Positions 63,071 to 64,000 of a stretch of DNA of 64,000 nucleotides are shown in pieces. Each line of letters starts with the position of its first letter. Position 1 is the stretch's first letter. The notes below the pieces were generated by a model. That model worked only from the letters and a program-made list of their open reading frames with translations. It made no database searches and was not told the DNA's origin. The position numbers and the translations under genes were made by a program. The stretch comes from Mycobacterium dioxanotrophicus (GTDB lineage Bacteria; Actinomycetota; Actinomycetes; Mycobacteriales; Mycobacteriaceae): NCBI RefSeq assembly GCF_002157835.1, contig NZ_CP020809.1, positions 6,014,001 to 6,078,000 on the forward strand, read 5' to 3'.

Positions 63071-64000
63071 GAACCCTGGCCGACGCTCTGACCGAAGCGG
63101 CCCGCGACACCCCGGACCGGGTACTGCTGATCGACGGCGACGTGCAGCTCACCTGCGACCAATTACATTCGCGGGCAACCGGCTTGGCGTATCACATGGC
63201 ACACCGGATGCCGTCCGGCAGCGTCGTCTCGTTCATGCTGCCGAACTGGCACGAGGCCGCCGTCATCTACCTGGCCGCCACGCTGGCCGGCATGGTGGTC
63301 AACCCGATCCTGCCGTCGCTGCGGGACCGGGAACTGCGGTACATCCTCGACGACGCGGACAGCCGAATGATCTTCATTCCAGGGCAGTTCGGCGGACACG
63401 ACTACGCGGCAATGCTGACCCGGGTGAGCACCGAGCTGACCTCGCCACCCGACATTGTCGTGGTCCGCGACCACGCCGAACTGCCGACCGGACGACCCGT
63501 ACCACTGCCGAGCCTCGACCCCGCCGCGGTGCGCATGATCCTCTACACCTCGGGCACCACCGGCCGTCCCAAAGGGGTGCTGCACAGCCATGATTCGATT
63601 GCCGCGCTGATCGGGCAACTGCGCGTGCACTGGATGGTGGAACCCGGCGACACGTTCCTGGTCCCCTCCCCCATCGCCCACATCGGCGGATCCATCTACG
63701 CGTTCGAATGTCCGCTGCTGTTGGGCAGCACCGCGGTGCTCATGGACCGGTGGGACGCCGATCGCGGAGTCCGATTGATGACCGACCACAGGTGCACCCA
63801 CATGGCCGGCGCGACACCGTTTCTCGAGCAACTGCTGGCCGCCGCCGACCATGCAGGCACCCGGCTGCCCGATCTGAAGGTGTTCATCTGCGGCGGGGCG
63901 TCGGTGCCCCCCTCGTTGATCCACCGCGCCACACGCTATTTCGGCAACGCCGTGGTAACCCGGGTGTACGGCTCGACCGAAGTGCCGGTGACCACCGTCG
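63067..64000 (+). CDS. Acyl-CoA synthetase (AMP-forming), 3'-truncated by the window edge
   Basis: Adenylate-forming ligase; 311 codons are visible and the frame is open at the end. GTG 63067 overlaps the GntR stop. P-loop-like A3 motif YTSGTTGRPKGVLHSH lies near residue 160, SPIAHIGG near 200, and VYGSTE just before the window ends (A5 motif start). It should activate a pathway carboxylate to the acyl-CoA before beta-oxidation by the divergent dehydrogenases. Specificity is unknown; the C-terminal domain is outside. Confidence 0.9.
   Translation, partial: MRTLADALTEAARDTPDRVLLIDGDVQLTCDQLHSRATGLAYHMAHRMPSGSVVSFMLPNWHEAAVIYLAATLAGMVVNPILPSLRDRELRYILDDADSRMIFIPGQFGGHDYAAMLTRVSTELTSPPDIVVVRDHAELPTGRPVPLPSLDPAAVRMILYTSGTTGRPKGVLHSHDSIAALIGQLRVHWMVEPGDTFLVPSPIAHIGGSIYAFECPLLLGSTAVLMDRWDADRGVRLMTDHRCTHMAGATPFLEQLLAAADHAGTRLPDLKVFICGGASVPPSLIHRATRYFGNAVVTRVYGSTEVPVTTV

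Overview
The window is high-GC actinobacterial DNA, almost certainly from a rapidly growing mycobacterium (Mycolicibacterium). The evidence is gene content and order recalled from Mycobacterium tuberculosis: an Rv0911-Rv0914c-like block (double-VOC protein, membrane protein, carotenoid oxygenase, thiolase), an Rv0924c-Rv0927c-like block (mntH, dihydrodipicolinate-reductase-like protein, SDR), and the NHEJ genes ku and ligD (Rv0937c/Rv0938). It also carries a 13E12-family HNH gene with a mycobacterial LexA box, Rv1733c-like and WXG100-like proteins, many GTG starts and many ATGA/GTGA gene overlaps. Gene lengths differ from what I recall for M. smegmatis, so I name no species.

Layout. 1-4.7 kb: end of an MFS exporter, a DUF5709-type protein, and two acyl-CoA dehydrogenases flanking a TetR regulator with a clear operator. 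4.8-6.8 kb: VOC protein, small HhH protein coupled to ribonuclease HI, and a DHFR/RibD-like reductase. 6.8-17.6 kb: the NHEJ pair ligD ... ku, separated by a seven-gene polyol module: SorC/DeoR-type regulator, lipoprotein binding protein, two permeases and ATPase in one direction, and mannitol-type dehydrogenase plus fructokinase-type kinase in the other. 17.7-28 kb: FAD oxidoreductase, SOS-controlled 13E12 gene, DUF1835 protein, a KstR-boxed SDR operon, mntH, an unusual gamma-glutamylcyclotransferase/poly-gamma-glutamate hydrolase fusion, and an LLM oxidoreductase. 28-37 kb: amino-acid permease, membrane proteins, a large repeat-rich anchored protein, tRNA-Arg(CCT), rtcB, and a short accessory patch with a truncated methyltransferase and a toxin-less type VII secretion substrate pair. 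37-42.8 kb: thiolase/carotenoid oxygenase/double-HxlR operon and small genes.

42.9-64 kb is the most distinctive part. Fifteen consecutive minus-strand genes, mostly overlapping by 4 bp, run from an SDR at 60458 down to 42939. They encode SDR, Rieske oxygenase, LLM oxygenase, Baeyer-Villiger monooxygenase, SDR, class III CoA-transferase, four acyl-CoA dehydrogenases in two large/small pairs, a PucR-type regulator, and a complete 2-oxoacid dehydrogenase complex (E3, E1-alpha, E1-beta, E2). Divergent from them lie an SMP-30/NHL-like beta-propeller, a GntR/UTRA regulator and an acyl-CoA synthetase that runs off the window. Read as a pathway: a cyclic substrate is hydroxylated (Rieske or LLM), the alcohol is oxidised (SDR), the ketone is expanded to a lactone (BVMO), the lactone is opened (SMP-30-like), and the acid is activated (synthetase/CoA-transferase) and beta-oxidised (ACAD pairs), with a 2-oxoacid dehydrogenase possibly finishing the job. 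The substrate is unknown. Duplicated operator-like sites in the divergent promoter and four tandem 36-bp start-codon-bearing repeats ahead of the GntR gene make this the best candidate for an undescribed system.
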